The notes beneath the pieces were generated by a model. That model did no database searches. It had not been told where the DNA came from and was given only the letters and a program-made list of their open reading frames with translations. From contig CAYNJG010000006.1 in assembly GCA_964397295.1 (NCBI GenBank), forward strand, positions 1 to 64,000: a stretch of DNA of 64,000 nt, read 5' to 3'. A program made the position numbers and the translations under genes. How positions within the stretch are numbered: position 1 is the stretch's first letter; each line of letters opens with the position of its first letter. This document shows, one piece after another, positions 8,454-17,089 of this stretch. Source of the DNA: CAYNJG01 sp964397295. Its GTDB lineage: Bacteria > Planctomycetota > Planctomycetia > Pirellulales > Pirellulaceae.

Positions 8454-9533
8454 CTATGAAGTGGGCGATTCCGTAACCGCACCACCACATGTTGCTATCT
8501 TGCACCCAGTAGTTTCCGGCAGCGATGTCGGTAAGTGCCGAAGCCGTCGAACAGCAAGCCACGCAAAACACTCCGCCTCGAGTGAGTCGGATCGAAAGCC
8601 TGCGGCTTCGATAGGCTGCACGTTGCCAAGTTGTTCACGCAACATGGACAGTAACAGCGGATGTTTTGCTCCGCCGCCAGTAACCCATATCGATTCCGGA
8701 CGTGCTGGCAAACCTTCAACCGCTGAAACAACGCCGGCGACCGTCACCGCGCAGAGTGTGGCTGCGCCGTCACCAGGTTGGAGAGCGTCAACGTCGACAA
8801 AACAGAATTCGTAGCGATCTGCTGACTTTGGTATCGGCCGGCGGAAGAAGTCGTGTTCGAGTATCTTGGAAACGATGGAATGATCAACTTTGCCCGTTTG
8901 GGAAAGCACTCCATCGCGATCGAAGGGCTCGTTTAGATGACGCATAGCCCACTCGTCCAGTAGACCGCAACCTGGCCCGGTGTCTCCCGCCGCGATCAAT
9001 CCATCGTGGCCAATCCACGTCACGTTAGCGACGCCGCCTAGATTCAGCACCATTGTCACTTCGTCCGATGTCGCAAACAGCTGTCGGTGAAACAACGGAG
9101 CTAACGGAGCTCCTTCGCCGCCGGCGGCGATATCAGCCCGGCGAAAGTCACTCACCACCGTGGTCTTCAATCGCGATGAAAGCAAAGCGGCGTCACCTAT
9201 TTGCCAGGTCAATTGACGTTTCGCGTCGTGCCGAATCGTGTGACCATGAAAACCAATCACATCGACGTGTCGATGCGGTGCGAATTCATTTTTCAACTGT
9301 TCGCACGCTAGTACGTGTGCCTGCGTTAGTTCACGCTCGACCAGCATGACTCTTTCGAGCGGAACATCCTGCTTCGCGATCTTGATCAATTCAGCTCGGA
9401 GCTTATCGGAGTACGGCAGCGTTATCGCACCAAGGAATTCAAACATCGCTTCGCCATCCGTTCGAATCAACGCAGCGTCTACGCCATCAGCCGACGTTCC
9501 GCTCATGAGTCCCAGAGCAATCAACGGTCCCAT
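8454..9533 (-). CDS. anmK: anhydro-N-acetylmuramic acid kinase
   Basis: 359 residues, normal for AnmK. It opens with the family hallmark GLMSGTSADGVD (phosphate-binding) and carries LNLGGVANVTWI, DTGPGCGLLDEW and VTGGGAKHPLLL, the ATP-site blocks of this sugar-kinase fold. AnmK opens the 1,6-anhydro ring of anhydroMurNAc, made by lytic transglycosylases, and phosphorylates it to MurNAc-6-phosphate in the cytoplasm. No signal peptide is present, as expected. It is the last gene of a five-gene minus-strand operon and its start overlaps the preceding symporter gene by 13 bases, implying translational coupling. Its product feeds directly into MurQ, encoded 14 kb away at 23407. Confidence 0.95.
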   Translation of the reverse strand: MGPLIALGLMSGTSADGVDAALIRTDGEAMFEFLGAITLPYSDKLRAELIKIAKQDVPLERVMLVERELTQAHVLACEQLKNEFAPHRHVDVIGFHGHTIRHDAKRQLTWQIGDAALLSSRLKTTVVSDFRRADIAAGGEGAPLAPLFHRQLFATSDEVTMVLNLGGVANVTWIGHDGLIAAGDTGPGCGLLDEWAMRHLNEPFDRDGVLSQTGKVDHSIVSKILEHDFFRRPIPKSADRYEFCFVDVDALQPGDGAATLCAVTVAGVVSAVEGLPARPESIWVTGGGAKHPLLLSMLREQLGNVQPIEAAGFRSDSLEAECFAWLAVRRLRHLPTSLPETTGCKIATCGGAVTESPTS

Positions 9534-11098
9534 CCTCTGTCGGTATCGGAGTCAGAGCCGACGACAAACGACGCAAGCCAGCCGTAGCCAAATGTCACGA
9601 ATGAACCGATGAGGGGAAACCACGGCCACGCCACTTTGTAGCTCCATGGAGATTCTTCGGGGAGCCCGCCGATCCCGAACTTCACGATTACCAGCGCTAG
9701 TACTCCGGCCAACAAACCGGCAACAGCTGCCGCTTGATTGACTCGACGCAGAAAGGTTCCCAGTGCAAACAGGCCGAGCAACAGCCCAGCGGAGAAACCC
9801 GCGATTGCCAGTGCATTGCCGACCACACTTTCTTGCCAGTCGGCCGCTCTGATGCCGATCATAATCTGCACGAATCCAAAAAAGATCGTGAGAATCTTGC
9901 TGAGCCAAACGATCCCGCGATCCGTGATGTTCTTGTAAGTAGGTACGATCCAGTCGGTCACTACCGCTGTGGCAGAAGAGTTCAGTGAGCTGGAAAGCGT
10001 AGACATTGCGGCGGAAAAAACTGCGGCCAGCAACAATCCAATCAGACCGATGCCCTTCGGCATTTCGTTCACAATGAATGAGGAGAATACTCGGTCACCC
10101 GATGCGAATTCCTCGGCTGGCGGATTCGCGGTATAGAAACTGGCCAACGCAATTCCAACACACAAGAATAAAGCGAATTGAAACCAGACGACGAAGCCGC
10201 TCAGGATGAGTGCTTTACCAGCGTCCGCTTGCGACCGCGCGGCGAGTGCTCGTTGGACAAACATTTGGTCGGTGCCGTGCGTACCGATCGTCAAAAACGT
10301 TCCGCCAATGATCCCGGCGAGAAAAGTGTAAGTTTCATCGAAGCGTGGTCCGGCTTCATCAAAAAATGGGAAGTCGAATATGCGAAGCCTACCGGTTGTC
10401 TGCGCGAATTCTGAAAGACCACTGAGCCCGCCATCCAGTCTCGCTGCAATCAAAAAGAAAGCGACGATACCGCCGATGATGTAAACCGCCAGTTGAATGC
10501 AGTCGTTCCAAATCACACTCTGCATGCCACCGAAGAACGTAAAGACAATTGTAGCGATGCCGATCGTAATAACGCACGATGATAAAGACCAGCCAAGCGT
10601 AGCTTCAAGCACGACAGCAGTGAGGAAGAGTCGCAGACCATCGCCCAGATTTCTGGTCACGACGAAAATCAAAGATGCGAGTTTCTGCGTTGGTTTGCCA
10701 AATCGCTTCTGAAGCAATTCGTAAACCGTGAATAGTTCGCCACGAAAGTAGAGTGGCAGAAGCCAAACGACAATTAGCACGCGACCAAGGATAAATCCCA
10801 TCGCCAGTTGCAAGAAACGCAGATTGCCATCCTCAGCAAATGCGATGCTTGGCACACTGAGAAACGTAACGGTACTCGTTTCTGTTGCTACGATCGAACC
10901 AAGGATCGCCCACCACGGTGTGTTGTTTCCGCCCAGTAGATACCGCTTCGCGTCTTGCTTGCCTCGTCCCAGCCATGCGCCCAACGCCACAATGCCAAGC
11001 AGGTAGGCAATCAAAACAGTCGCATCGATGGCGGAGAGGTTTTTCATAATGCGTTTTTCGTATTGAAGCGGAAAGGGCGCACGCCGCTTACGCTTCAT
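9521..11098 (-). CDS. sodium:solute symporter (SSS family), candidate muropeptide-sugar importer
   Basis: 525 residues with about 13 hydrophobic segments. The LSSSLNSSATAVVTDWIVP segment is typical of sugar-type SSS carriers (the SGLT-like branch). The ATG at 11098 overlaps the stop of the upstream gene as ATGA. An alternative start at 11047 (MKNLSAIDATVLIAY) would place the first membrane helix nearer the N-terminus and may be the true one. SSS proteins import sugars, amino acids or sialic acids with sodium. Because it lies between a periplasmic peptidoglycan-cleaving enzyme and AnmK, I infer that it imports anhydroMurNAc, MurNAc or a small muropeptide, in the role AmpG or MurP plays elsewhere. 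The substrate is inference from context only. Confidence 0.88.
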   Translation of the reverse strand: MKRKRRAPFPLQYEKRIMKNLSAIDATVLIAYLLGIVALGAWLGRGKQDAKRYLLGGNNTPWWAILGSIVATETSTVTFLSVPSIAFAEDGNLRFLQLAMGFILGRVLIVVWLLPLYFRGELFTVYELLQKRFGKPTQKLASLIFVVTRNLGDGLRLFLTAVVLEATLGWSLSSCVITIGIATIVFTFFGGMQSVIWNDCIQLAVYIIGGIVAFFLIAARLDGGLSGLSEFAQTTGRLRIFDFPFFDEAGPRFDETYTFLAGIIGGTFLTIGTHGTDQMFVQRALAARSQADAGKALILSGFVVWFQFALFLCVGIALASFYTANPPAEEFASGDRVFSSFIVNEMPKGIGLIGLLLAAVFSAAMSTLSSSLNSSATAVVTDWIVPTYKNITDRGIVWLSKILTIFFGFVQIMIGIRAADWQESVVGNALAIAGFSAGLLLGLFALGTFLRRVNQAAAVAGLLAGVLALVIVKFGIGGLPEESPWSYKVAWPWFPLIGSFVTFGYGWLASFVVGSDSDTDRGWDR

Positions 11099-13101
11099 TT
11101 GTCACGGCGTTTCGCCCAAGCCCAGCGAAACAGGTTCTTCGCGTCTGCGTATCTGGAAGGTGAGGAACTCGATCCGAGAATCACGGCCAACAGTTCGTCT
11201 CCGTCCCGCTTACCGACCGCGACGAGACATGCACCGGCCGCGGACGTTGTACCCGTTTTTACTCCGGAGAATCCTTCGATTTCCAACAGTCGATTCGTAT
11301 TCTTCCAAACTATGTTTCGGCGATACCCTTGAGCTCCTACCAACTCGCAACCGAACTGCCGTGTATTATTGATCTGTCGAAACAGCTTAAATTGCGTTGC
11401 CACATGCGTGAGTCGAATCAGATCAGCAGCCGAGATTACGTGTTCTTTGTTCGATAGGCCGTGCGTGTTGGTGTAGTTCGATTTTTCCATGCCCAGTTCC
11501 TTCGCCGCCTGGTTCATGGCGGCAACAAAGTCAGCATACGCTACGTTGGCATCGTCGCTGGCCATTGCTGCGCCGGAAACCCGAGCACCGAAATGTTCGG
11601 CGAACGCCACAGATGCATCGTTACCGGATGGCAACATCATTCCGTAAAGCAGATTGCGAACGGAAACTTGCTCGCCGGAACGTACTCCTGCAGTGGAGCC
11701 AACCGTGTCGTCGGCGCGTTCTGAAAACGTGATGTTCTCGTCGAGCACTTTGGGGTTTCGTTGCGCAAAGCGTATCACCAAATACGCGGTCATGATTTTC
11801 GTGGTGCTTGCAGCCTCAAGGGACGTGTCGGAGTTGGATTCGAAAACGATCTTGCCGGCTTTGTCTGCGATCGCCCAAGCTTTACAAGTAACAGCCGGCG
11901 GACCTCCGTCGGACGACTGAGGATTTCGTGGCAGCTTTTGAGCATTGACGACTTCTGGCGAAGGCACTGGATCGTCTTGCTCAATGAGCGTTCCAAGAGC
12001 CCTCCAAGTTGCCTCTGTTACAACTCCCGTATCCTCGAGATCATTCTCGCGGTTAAATCTTGCGACCGCAGCGCGTGTTGCTGGTCCGAAATCGCCGTCG
12101 ATGGATAACCGAGGTGATGGTTTGAGGCGATCGTTCAATGTCCGCTGCAACGCTTCTACGATCTCGCCGAACGCTCCTTCGCGAAGTTGTGTGTCTGCCG
12201 TTGGTGTACCAAAACGTTCGACGATGATTTGTCCAACTTTTCCGGCAAGCACATTCGCGGCGTTTTCGTCCGTCCAGGATTGGTCTTTGTTCTTGTTGCT
12301 AAGAAAACAAACCGCGACTGGCCCCGACGACGTGTAGATGATTCCGGCATCCGTTCGGACGTTGGCGATCGCACCCGTTTTGTGAGCGAAGTTTACATTT
12401 GGTGGCAAACCCGCGTCGATTTTGCTGGCATCGTCGCAGGTCAGCAGGTGTTCTTGCATGGCTTTCGTTGATTTTGCGGATGCTAGTTTGCCAGCTTCCA
12501 ATTTGCTGAGCAAACGAACCATCTCGTTTGCGGTTGTGCTGCCAATGCCGAACGACTGACTTCGATTAGGAAATACTGTGGTGTCTCCACGATAGACTTT
12601 TGAATGCAACTTTGTGTTCGGCAAGCCCAACGCCTCCATGGTAGCTGCCGTCTCTCGTAAACCGATCTGGTCGGCGACGATATTGGTTGCGGTGTTGTCT
12701 GAATAGCGAATCATAAGGCGAACATAGTCTCGCAGCGGTAAGCTTACACCGCTTGAAAAATGTTCCGTTAACACGCCCGATCCCGGGACTCTGTCTTTGT
12801 CGGTGAGCGTGATCTGATCGTCCAGATTCAGTTTGCCATCGTCGACCAGGCGATAAGCAGTGATCATCATCGGCAGTTTAATCAGACTGGCCGTCGGCAT
12901 GACTACGTCGCCGTTGAACGAATAAGAGACATCCGAATGGAGGCTTTGAATTGAGAGGCCAATCTCGCCTTCATGTTTTCGTAGAAGTTGATCGAGAGCG
13001 TTCGCTAGTTGTGTGTCTTGCGTTTTGATTGCGGTAGGAGTTTGGCAATGCGCGTAGGAGGCTGCGAGCGCAGTGATGAAAAGAGCGGCAAACTTATGCA
13101 T
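11095..13101 (-). CDS. exported fusion: class A beta-lactamase-like serine hydrolase + PG-binding + S11 DD-carboxypeptidase
   Basis: 668 residues from ATG 13101, chosen because it yields a signal peptide (MHKFAALFITALAASYAHC). Domain 1 (about 30-300) is class A beta-lactamase-like, with S72LIK75, S134DN136 and K241TG243. I see no Glu166/EPELN omega-loop motif, which argues against true beta-lactamase activity. Domain 2 (about 309-371) is a PG_binding_1 domain with GDFGPATRAAVARF. Domain 3 (about 405-665) is a peptidase S11 DD-carboxypeptidase with S432TTK435, S492GN494 and K615TG617. Two complete active-serine triads in one chain joined by a peptidoglycan-binding module is unusual. It probably acts in the periplasm on stem peptides. 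It lies 19 bases after the epimerase gene and overlaps the symporter gene. Confidence 0.88.
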   Translation of the reverse strand: MHKFAALFITALAASYAHCQTPTAIKTQDTQLANALDQLLRKHEGEIGLSIQSLHSDVSYSFNGDVVMPTASLIKLPMMITAYRLVDDGKLNLDDQITLTDKDRVPGSGVLTEHFSSGVSLPLRDYVRLMIRYSDNTATNIVADQIGLRETAATMEALGLPNTKLHSKVYRGDTTVFPNRSQSFGIGSTTANEMVRLLSKLEAGKLASAKSTKAMQEHLLTCDDASKIDAGLPPNVNFAHKTGAIANVRTDAGIIYTSSGPVAVCFLSNKNKDQSWTDENAANVLAGKVGQIIVERFGTPTADTQLREGAFGEIVEALQRTLNDRLKPSPRLSIDGDFGPATRAAVARFNRENDLEDTGVVTEATWRALGTLIEQDDPVPSPEVVNAQKLPRNPQSSDGGPPAVTCKAWAIADKAGKIVFESNSDTSLEAASTTKIMTAYLVIRFAQRNPKVLDENITFSERADDTVGSTAGVRSGEQVSVRNLLYGMMLPSGNDASVAFAEHFGARVSGAAMASDDANVAYADFVAAMNQAAKELGMEKSNYTNTHGLSNKEHVISAADLIRLTHVATQFKLFRQINNTRQFGCELVGAQGYRRNIVWKNTNRLLEIEGFSGVKTGTTSAAGACLVAVGKRDGDELLAVILGSSSSPSRYADAKNLFRWAWAKRRDK

Positions 13102-13120
13102 GAACGGCACCTGCGTTGGT

Positions 13121-14143
13121 TTATCGATGAAGTGTAATTCCAGATCCCGCCAATGATGAGAATTTGCAAACTCCTTTTTCCAAGTGCGAACCGGTTGCAA
13201 TGTCTTTTGAAAGCAATGCCGCCCCGTCCATATCAACGTAATCAAGCAATGGCAACAACTGTGCGATCGCTGATATTCCAACCGTTGATTCGGTCATGCA
13301 ACCGACCATCACGCTCATGCCCAATTCCTTCGCTTCGCGAATCATGCGTCTTGCCGGGGTAAGGCCTCCACACTTTACGAGCTTGATGTTTACGCCATGA
13401 AAGTTCCCCGCACATCGTTCGATGTCGTCTTCGACGATGCAACTCTCGTCGGCCAAGATCGGAAGTTTGGACTGTTCGAATAGCGTTTGGTGCCCCGACC
13501 AGTTGTCTGCCGCAAGCGGTTGCTCGATAAATTCAACGCCTAGTTCGGCCAGAGTCTCAGCGTTCCGAAGCGTTTCGTCAACTTGCCAGCCGCAGTTCGC
13601 ATCGACTCGGAAGACGGCATCCGTTTGCTTTCGAAGCTGCCGGATGATTCTTACGTCTTCGTTCGTTCCGAGTTTGATTTTGTAAATCGGCCAACCCGGC
13701 ATTTCGTCTAACTTCGCAACCATGTTGTCGATCGAATCGATACCGATCGTGAAGCACGACGCGGGTACGTTCTTCGGGGATAGCTGCCAAAGATCCATCA
13801 GCGACTTGCCCTGTAGCTTGCCCCACAGGTCATTCGCCGCTTGATCCAGCGCACACTGTGCAAACGGGTCGTCAGTCAAGCTTGAATGCACTTGCGTCCA
13901 AAGTTCCTCGGGGCTTGTTGAAGTAAGGGAGGTTGATTCGATCAGCGTACGAACTCCTTCGAGCGATTTTCGCATCGAGTCCGTCGTCGCGCCGTAGTAG
14001 CGATTGGTCGTCGCTTCGCCGTAGCCTTTCTGGTCCGCTTCTTCTAATTCGACAATGAACGTTTTTTGAACTGAAACAGACTCGCGAGAAATCGTGAAAG
14101 TATGCCGCAACGGCAAATCGAACTCATGCATGCTGAGCTTCAC
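13121..14143 (-). CDS. dgcA: dipeptide epimerase / N-acyl-amino-acid racemase of the enolase superfamily (DgcA-like)
   Basis: 340 residues from the GTG at 14143, which forms a GTGA overlap with the upstream stop. The longer reading frame adds 85 residues antisense-like in composition. Muconate-lactonizing-type features: K155-I-K157 (catalytic base on strand 2), metal ligands D181, E207 and D232 (RVDANCGW, EFIEQPL, LADES), and the second base in NIKLVKCGG (K254). Two roles are known for such proteins: L-Ala-D/L-Glu epimerase in murein-peptide recycling (YcjG type), and N-acetyl-D-glutamate racemase DgcA, which works with DgcN. The adjacent DUF1611 gene favours the DgcA role, and the peptidoglycan context is compatible with both. 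Cytoplasmic. Confidence 0.85.
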   Translation of the reverse strand: MKLSMHEFDLPLRHTFTISRESVSVQKTFIVELEEADQKGYGEATTNRYYGATTDSMRKSLEGVRTLIESTSLTSTSPEELWTQVHSSLTDDPFAQCALDQAANDLWGKLQGKSLMDLWQLSPKNVPASCFTIGIDSIDNMVAKLDEMPGWPIYKIKLGTNEDVRIIRQLRKQTDAVFRVDANCGWQVDETLRNAETLAELGVEFIEQPLAADNWSGHQTLFEQSKLPILADESCIVEDDIERCAGNFHGVNIKLVKCGGLTPARRMIREAKELGMSVMVGCMTESTVGISAIAQLLPLLDYVDMDGAALLSKDIATGSHLEKGVCKFSSLAGSGITLHR

Positions 14144-15225
14144 GATCCGAGGCGCTCCTTGAATTGCAGCACGGCGTCTGCCAAGTCGCCAGGGCCATCG
14201 CGGAAGACGTCGCAAATCGGCAACGACATTTCTTCGCGGATACGAGACTTTTCCGATTTGGCTTGCTCGACCGTTAGGTTGCGACCGTTCATTGCGATAC
14301 CGATGACTTCGGTCGGATGAACAATGCGGCCGACCGTTTCGTAAGCGTGTCTTAACGTCGGCAAGTCGTGCAACTTGCGACCGGGAATTCCACCGCATTC
14401 GTCGCGACCGGCTTCGAAACAGAGAATCAAACCTTGCGGCTGACTTCCATGAAGCAGTCCCAACGTCACTGCTGAGTACATGGGATGGGCAAGACTGCCT
14501 TGCCCTTCGATCAACAAGATGTCGTGTTCTTTGTTCCGCAATACCAAACGTTCCGCGGCTCCGGCAACAAAGTCCGCAACGACCGTATCGATCGGTACGC
14601 CTTCGCCGGAAACCATGATTCCAGTCTGGCCTGTAGCGAGAAACTTCGCGTCGTGACCGGCATTTATTAGCGCTCGTTCGAGCTCCAACGTGACGACCAT
14701 CTTTCCGATCGAGCAGTCGTGCCCGACCGTGTGGATTCTCAAGCAGTCATCGCCAAGCGGCTGCCCGATGGAGACGCCCGTTTCCGTGTTTCGGCGAACG
14801 TCGTGGATCTTGGCGCCGCTCTCTTCTGCGAGTCTCGCGAACTCTTCGTCGTCGCCGATGAAGTCGTGTAATCCCGAAACTACATCGAGTCCAGATCGGA
14901 GAGCTTCCCCTATCGCGGCCCGCCAACGCTCTGGTAAGCGTCCACCAGTCGGTGCGGTACCGATCAACAAGGTGTTCGCACTGGTGGCTTCGGCAAGCGT
15001 GGCAACAACAGGAATGGATTCTCCGGAGCCCAAAATATCGCTGGCTTTTTTGCCTGCGTGCTCTGCATCGAGTACTGCAACGACATCCGGCTCTCGGTAT
15101 CGAATAACGCTTGCGCCGGTTTTCGCAGTCACCGGGTTCGAGTAGCCCTCGGTGAGAATTACAAATCGCCTATCCGTTGAACTCATTCGGACATCACTCG
15201 CAAATGATCGTGTGAGCCGTTTCAT
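14140..15225 (-). CDS. dgcN: DUF1611 protein, D-glutamate N-acetyltransferase-like (DgcN)
   Basis: 361 residues. DUF1611 features are an N-terminal Rossmann-like part (residues about 20-130) and a C-terminal nucleotide-binding-like part with the variant P-loop GHDCSIGKM, then ATGQTGIM, LIEGQGSLAHP and the motif GLILCFEAGRD. Members named DgcN N-acetylate D-glutamate, and the product is racemised by the partner DgcA. The pair then feeds N-acetyl-L-Glu into normal metabolism. It is the first gene of the operon. A start at 15186 (MSSTDRRFVIL) is possible, since neither site has a strong ribosome signal. D-Glu is position 2 of the peptidoglycan stem, so D-Glu salvage fits the neighbours. Assignment rests on family knowledge, not on tests here. 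Confidence 0.8.
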   Translation of the reverse strand: MKRLTRSFASDVRMSSTDRRFVILTEGYSNPVTAKTGASVIRYREPDVVAVLDAEHAGKKASDILGSGESIPVVATLAEATSANTLLIGTAPTGGRLPERWRAAIGEALRSGLDVVSGLHDFIGDDEEFARLAEESGAKIHDVRRNTETGVSIGQPLGDDCLRIHTVGHDCSIGKMVVTLELERALINAGHDAKFLATGQTGIMVSGEGVPIDTVVADFVAGAAERLVLRNKEHDILLIEGQGSLAHPMYSAVTLGLLHGSQPQGLILCFEAGRDECGGIPGRKLHDLPTLRHAYETVGRIVHPTEVIGIAMNGRNLTVEQAKSEKSRIREEMSLPICDVFRDGPGDLADAVLQFKERLGS

Positions 15226-15369
15226 TTGTCGCCTGCGGCTGCTTGCCCGCGAATTCTAGCATCGCCAACTCCGACCGACTAGAGTTCACCAAGCTGGCGT
15301 TTCCAATTGAGTTTGAAATGCACTAAGATTGCAGCAGAAGGCGGCACCATACCTCGGAGACGCAATTTC

Positions 15370-16398
15370 ATGCTTCAACGCCGTCATCGTCTTGCTTTCA
15401 CGCTTGTTGAGCTTCTTGTTGTCATCGCCATCATTGCGATGCTCGTGACTCTTCTTCTTCCGGCCGTTCAGTCTGCGCGTGAAGCTGCACGCCGAACGCA
15501 GTGCATCAACAACCTTAAACAGATGGGACTCGCGTCGTTGAACCATGAGTCGGCGCAAGGGGCGATGCCCTCAGGTGGTTGGGGCAAAGAATGGACCGCG
15601 GACCCGAATCGTGGCTTTGGTCCAGACCAACCTGGCTCTTGGCAATTCAATATCATGCCGTACATCGAGTTTGGGAACATCCATGATCTGGCGAAAGGGA
15701 AGACACTAGGCACTACCCAGTACGAAGAAGCTTCCGTTCTCATGCACCAAGCCGCGATTGGAAGTTTCTACTGCCCAAGTCGACGCGAGGCGAAAGTCTA
15801 CCAAGGTGATTGGCGATTGTGCTTTAACAGCACGGCAAACACGCTGACTGAGTTTGCGAAGAACGACTACGCGGGTAACGCGGGCGACGGTAAGGAGAAC
15901 TCGGGAGACCGATTCGCGATTCCCAGTAGCTACGAAGAAGCGGACTCGGATACTTGGCAGTGGACGCCCACTTCATCTTCGGCGAGCGTCTTTTACTGTT
16001 CCGGGATCACGTATTACCGCAGTAACGTGACAATTGCAAAAATCAGTGACGGAACTTCGAAAACAATTCTGGTTGGCGAAAAGTATCTTCGTCCCGAATC
16101 GTATTCGTACGTCGAGCCATCGTTCGGGGACAACCAATCGCTGTACACCGGTTTCGAATGGGACAACACTCGCCTCACTCGCTTTATCGCTGGCGACCCA
16201 AGCAGCGAAATATTCATGCCCAGACAGGACCGTGTCGGGTACGGAAACACGTCGGCATTTGGATCTCCGCACACCGCTGGATTCAATGCGGTTATCTGCG
16301 ATGGATCGGTTCGCTCGATCGGATACGACATCGATGGCGAAGTATACCGACGCGCCGGTAATCGTCAGGACGGTTTGGTCTTTAGCTTCGGCAACTAG
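15370..16398 (+). CDS. DUF1559 domain protein with prepilin-type N-terminus
   Basis: 342 residues from ATG 15370; CGGAG lies about eleven bases upstream, and earlier codons would precede the prepilin leader. The N-terminus is a class III prepilin signal: basic leader, then AFTLVELLVVIAIIAMLVTLLLPAVQ cut here as AFTLVELLVV plus a hydrophobic helix, then the planctomycete signature SAREAARRTQC.NNLKQ. The C-terminus has the H-x-DG block (AFGSPHTAGFNAVICDGSVRS). These proteins (SBP_bac_10/DUF1559) occur in dozens of copies in planctomycete genomes and are presumed pseudopilin-like surface proteins handled by a type II secretion or pilus system. A canonical PilT-like ATPase and a secretin lie 15-20 kb away. 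The specific role is unknown. Confidence 0.92.
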   Translation: MLQRRHRLAFTLVELLVVIAIIAMLVTLLLPAVQSAREAARRTQCINNLKQMGLASLNHESAQGAMPSGGWGKEWTADPNRGFGPDQPGSWQFNIMPYIEFGNIHDLAKGKTLGTTQYEEASVLMHQAAIGSFYCPSRREAKVYQGDWRLCFNSTANTLTEFAKNDYAGNAGDGKENSGDRFAIPSSYEEADSDTWQWTPTSSSASVFYCSGITYYRSNVTIAKISDGTSKTILVGEKYLRPESYSYVEPSFGDNQSLYTGFEWDNTRLTRFIAGDPSSEIFMPRQDRVGYGNTSAFGSPHTAGFNAVICDGSVRSIGYDIDGEVYRRAGNRQDGLVFSFGN

Positions 16399-17057
16399 TG
16401 AATATGGTTCGACGAATTTCTTGCCGCCCCCTGACTAACAACACTAGCACGACGATCGTTATTCTGTTGTTAATCTCGGGCGGATGTAGCCAAGGTCCAA
16501 AAGCGATTCCGCCGTTGTATATCAATGCTAATAACGCCAGCGATCGAGCATTGGAATTACATGACGCGGATTCGAATGGAATCATCGACAGCGACGAATT
16601 GGCGACTGCGCCAGGACTCGCTTACGCTGCAGAACGCGCAGACAAGGACGGTGATGGTGGTCTGTCTGGTGACGAGATCACTGAGATGGTGGAAGCTTGG
16701 AACGCAAAATCAATCGGCCTGCTCACGCTCCGCGCCAACATCAAACTAAAAAAACGCCCGCTCGCCGGAGCAATCGTGCGACTCGAGCCAGCACCGTTCC
16801 TAGATGGACAAGTCGAAGCGGCATTTGGCGTCACGGACGAATTCGGTGACGCCTTTCTCACTATTCCGAAAGAAAAACGCCCGATCGCTGATTCGCCACC
16901 CGGCGCACAATTCGGTTTATACCGAGTCGTAATTTCAAAGCAAAAAGACGGTAGAGAAACTGTGCCCACCCAATACAATGCCGAGACGACGTTGGGGCAA
17001 GAAGTTTCGTTTGACGATCCCGGCGTTCTCAACGGCATCAAATACACCTTGAAGTAA
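16398..17057 (+). CDS. small EF-hand lipoprotein paired with the DUF1559 gene
   Basis: 219 residues. The GTG start shares one base with the preceding TAG; an ATG two codons later is an equally good alternative. A signal peptide ends in lipobox ISGGC, so the protein is probably lipid-anchored. Two EF-hand loops follow, DADSNGIIDSDE and DKDGDGGLSGDE. Residues about 115-215 form a beta-rich domain resembling carboxypeptidase-regulatory-like or transthyretin-like modules (AGAIVRLEP, FGLYRVVISK). DUF1559 genes are often followed by a small lipoprotein of this shape in planctomycetes, and the tight spacing suggests a functional pair. No enzymatic motif is visible. Confidence 0.75.
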   Translation: MNMVRRISCRPLTNNTSTTIVILLLISGGCSQGPKAIPPLYINANNASDRALELHDADSNGIIDSDELATAPGLAYAAERADKDGDGGLSGDEITEMVEAWNAKSIGLLTLRANIKLKKRPLAGAIVRLEPAPFLDGQVEAAFGVTDEFGDAFLTIPKEKRPIADSPPGAQFGLYRVVISKQKDGRETVPTQYNAETTLGQEVSFDDPGVLNGIKYTLK

Positions 17058-17089
17058 CTCCTCCTAGTCACACCCTGCCAGCCACACAC

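Noticed and set aside
11095..13101. antibiotic-resistance beta-lactamase
   Set aside because: The beta-lactamase-like domain lacks a recognisable Glu166 motif, is fused to a DD-peptidase and lies among murein-recycling genes; a murein role is more likely.
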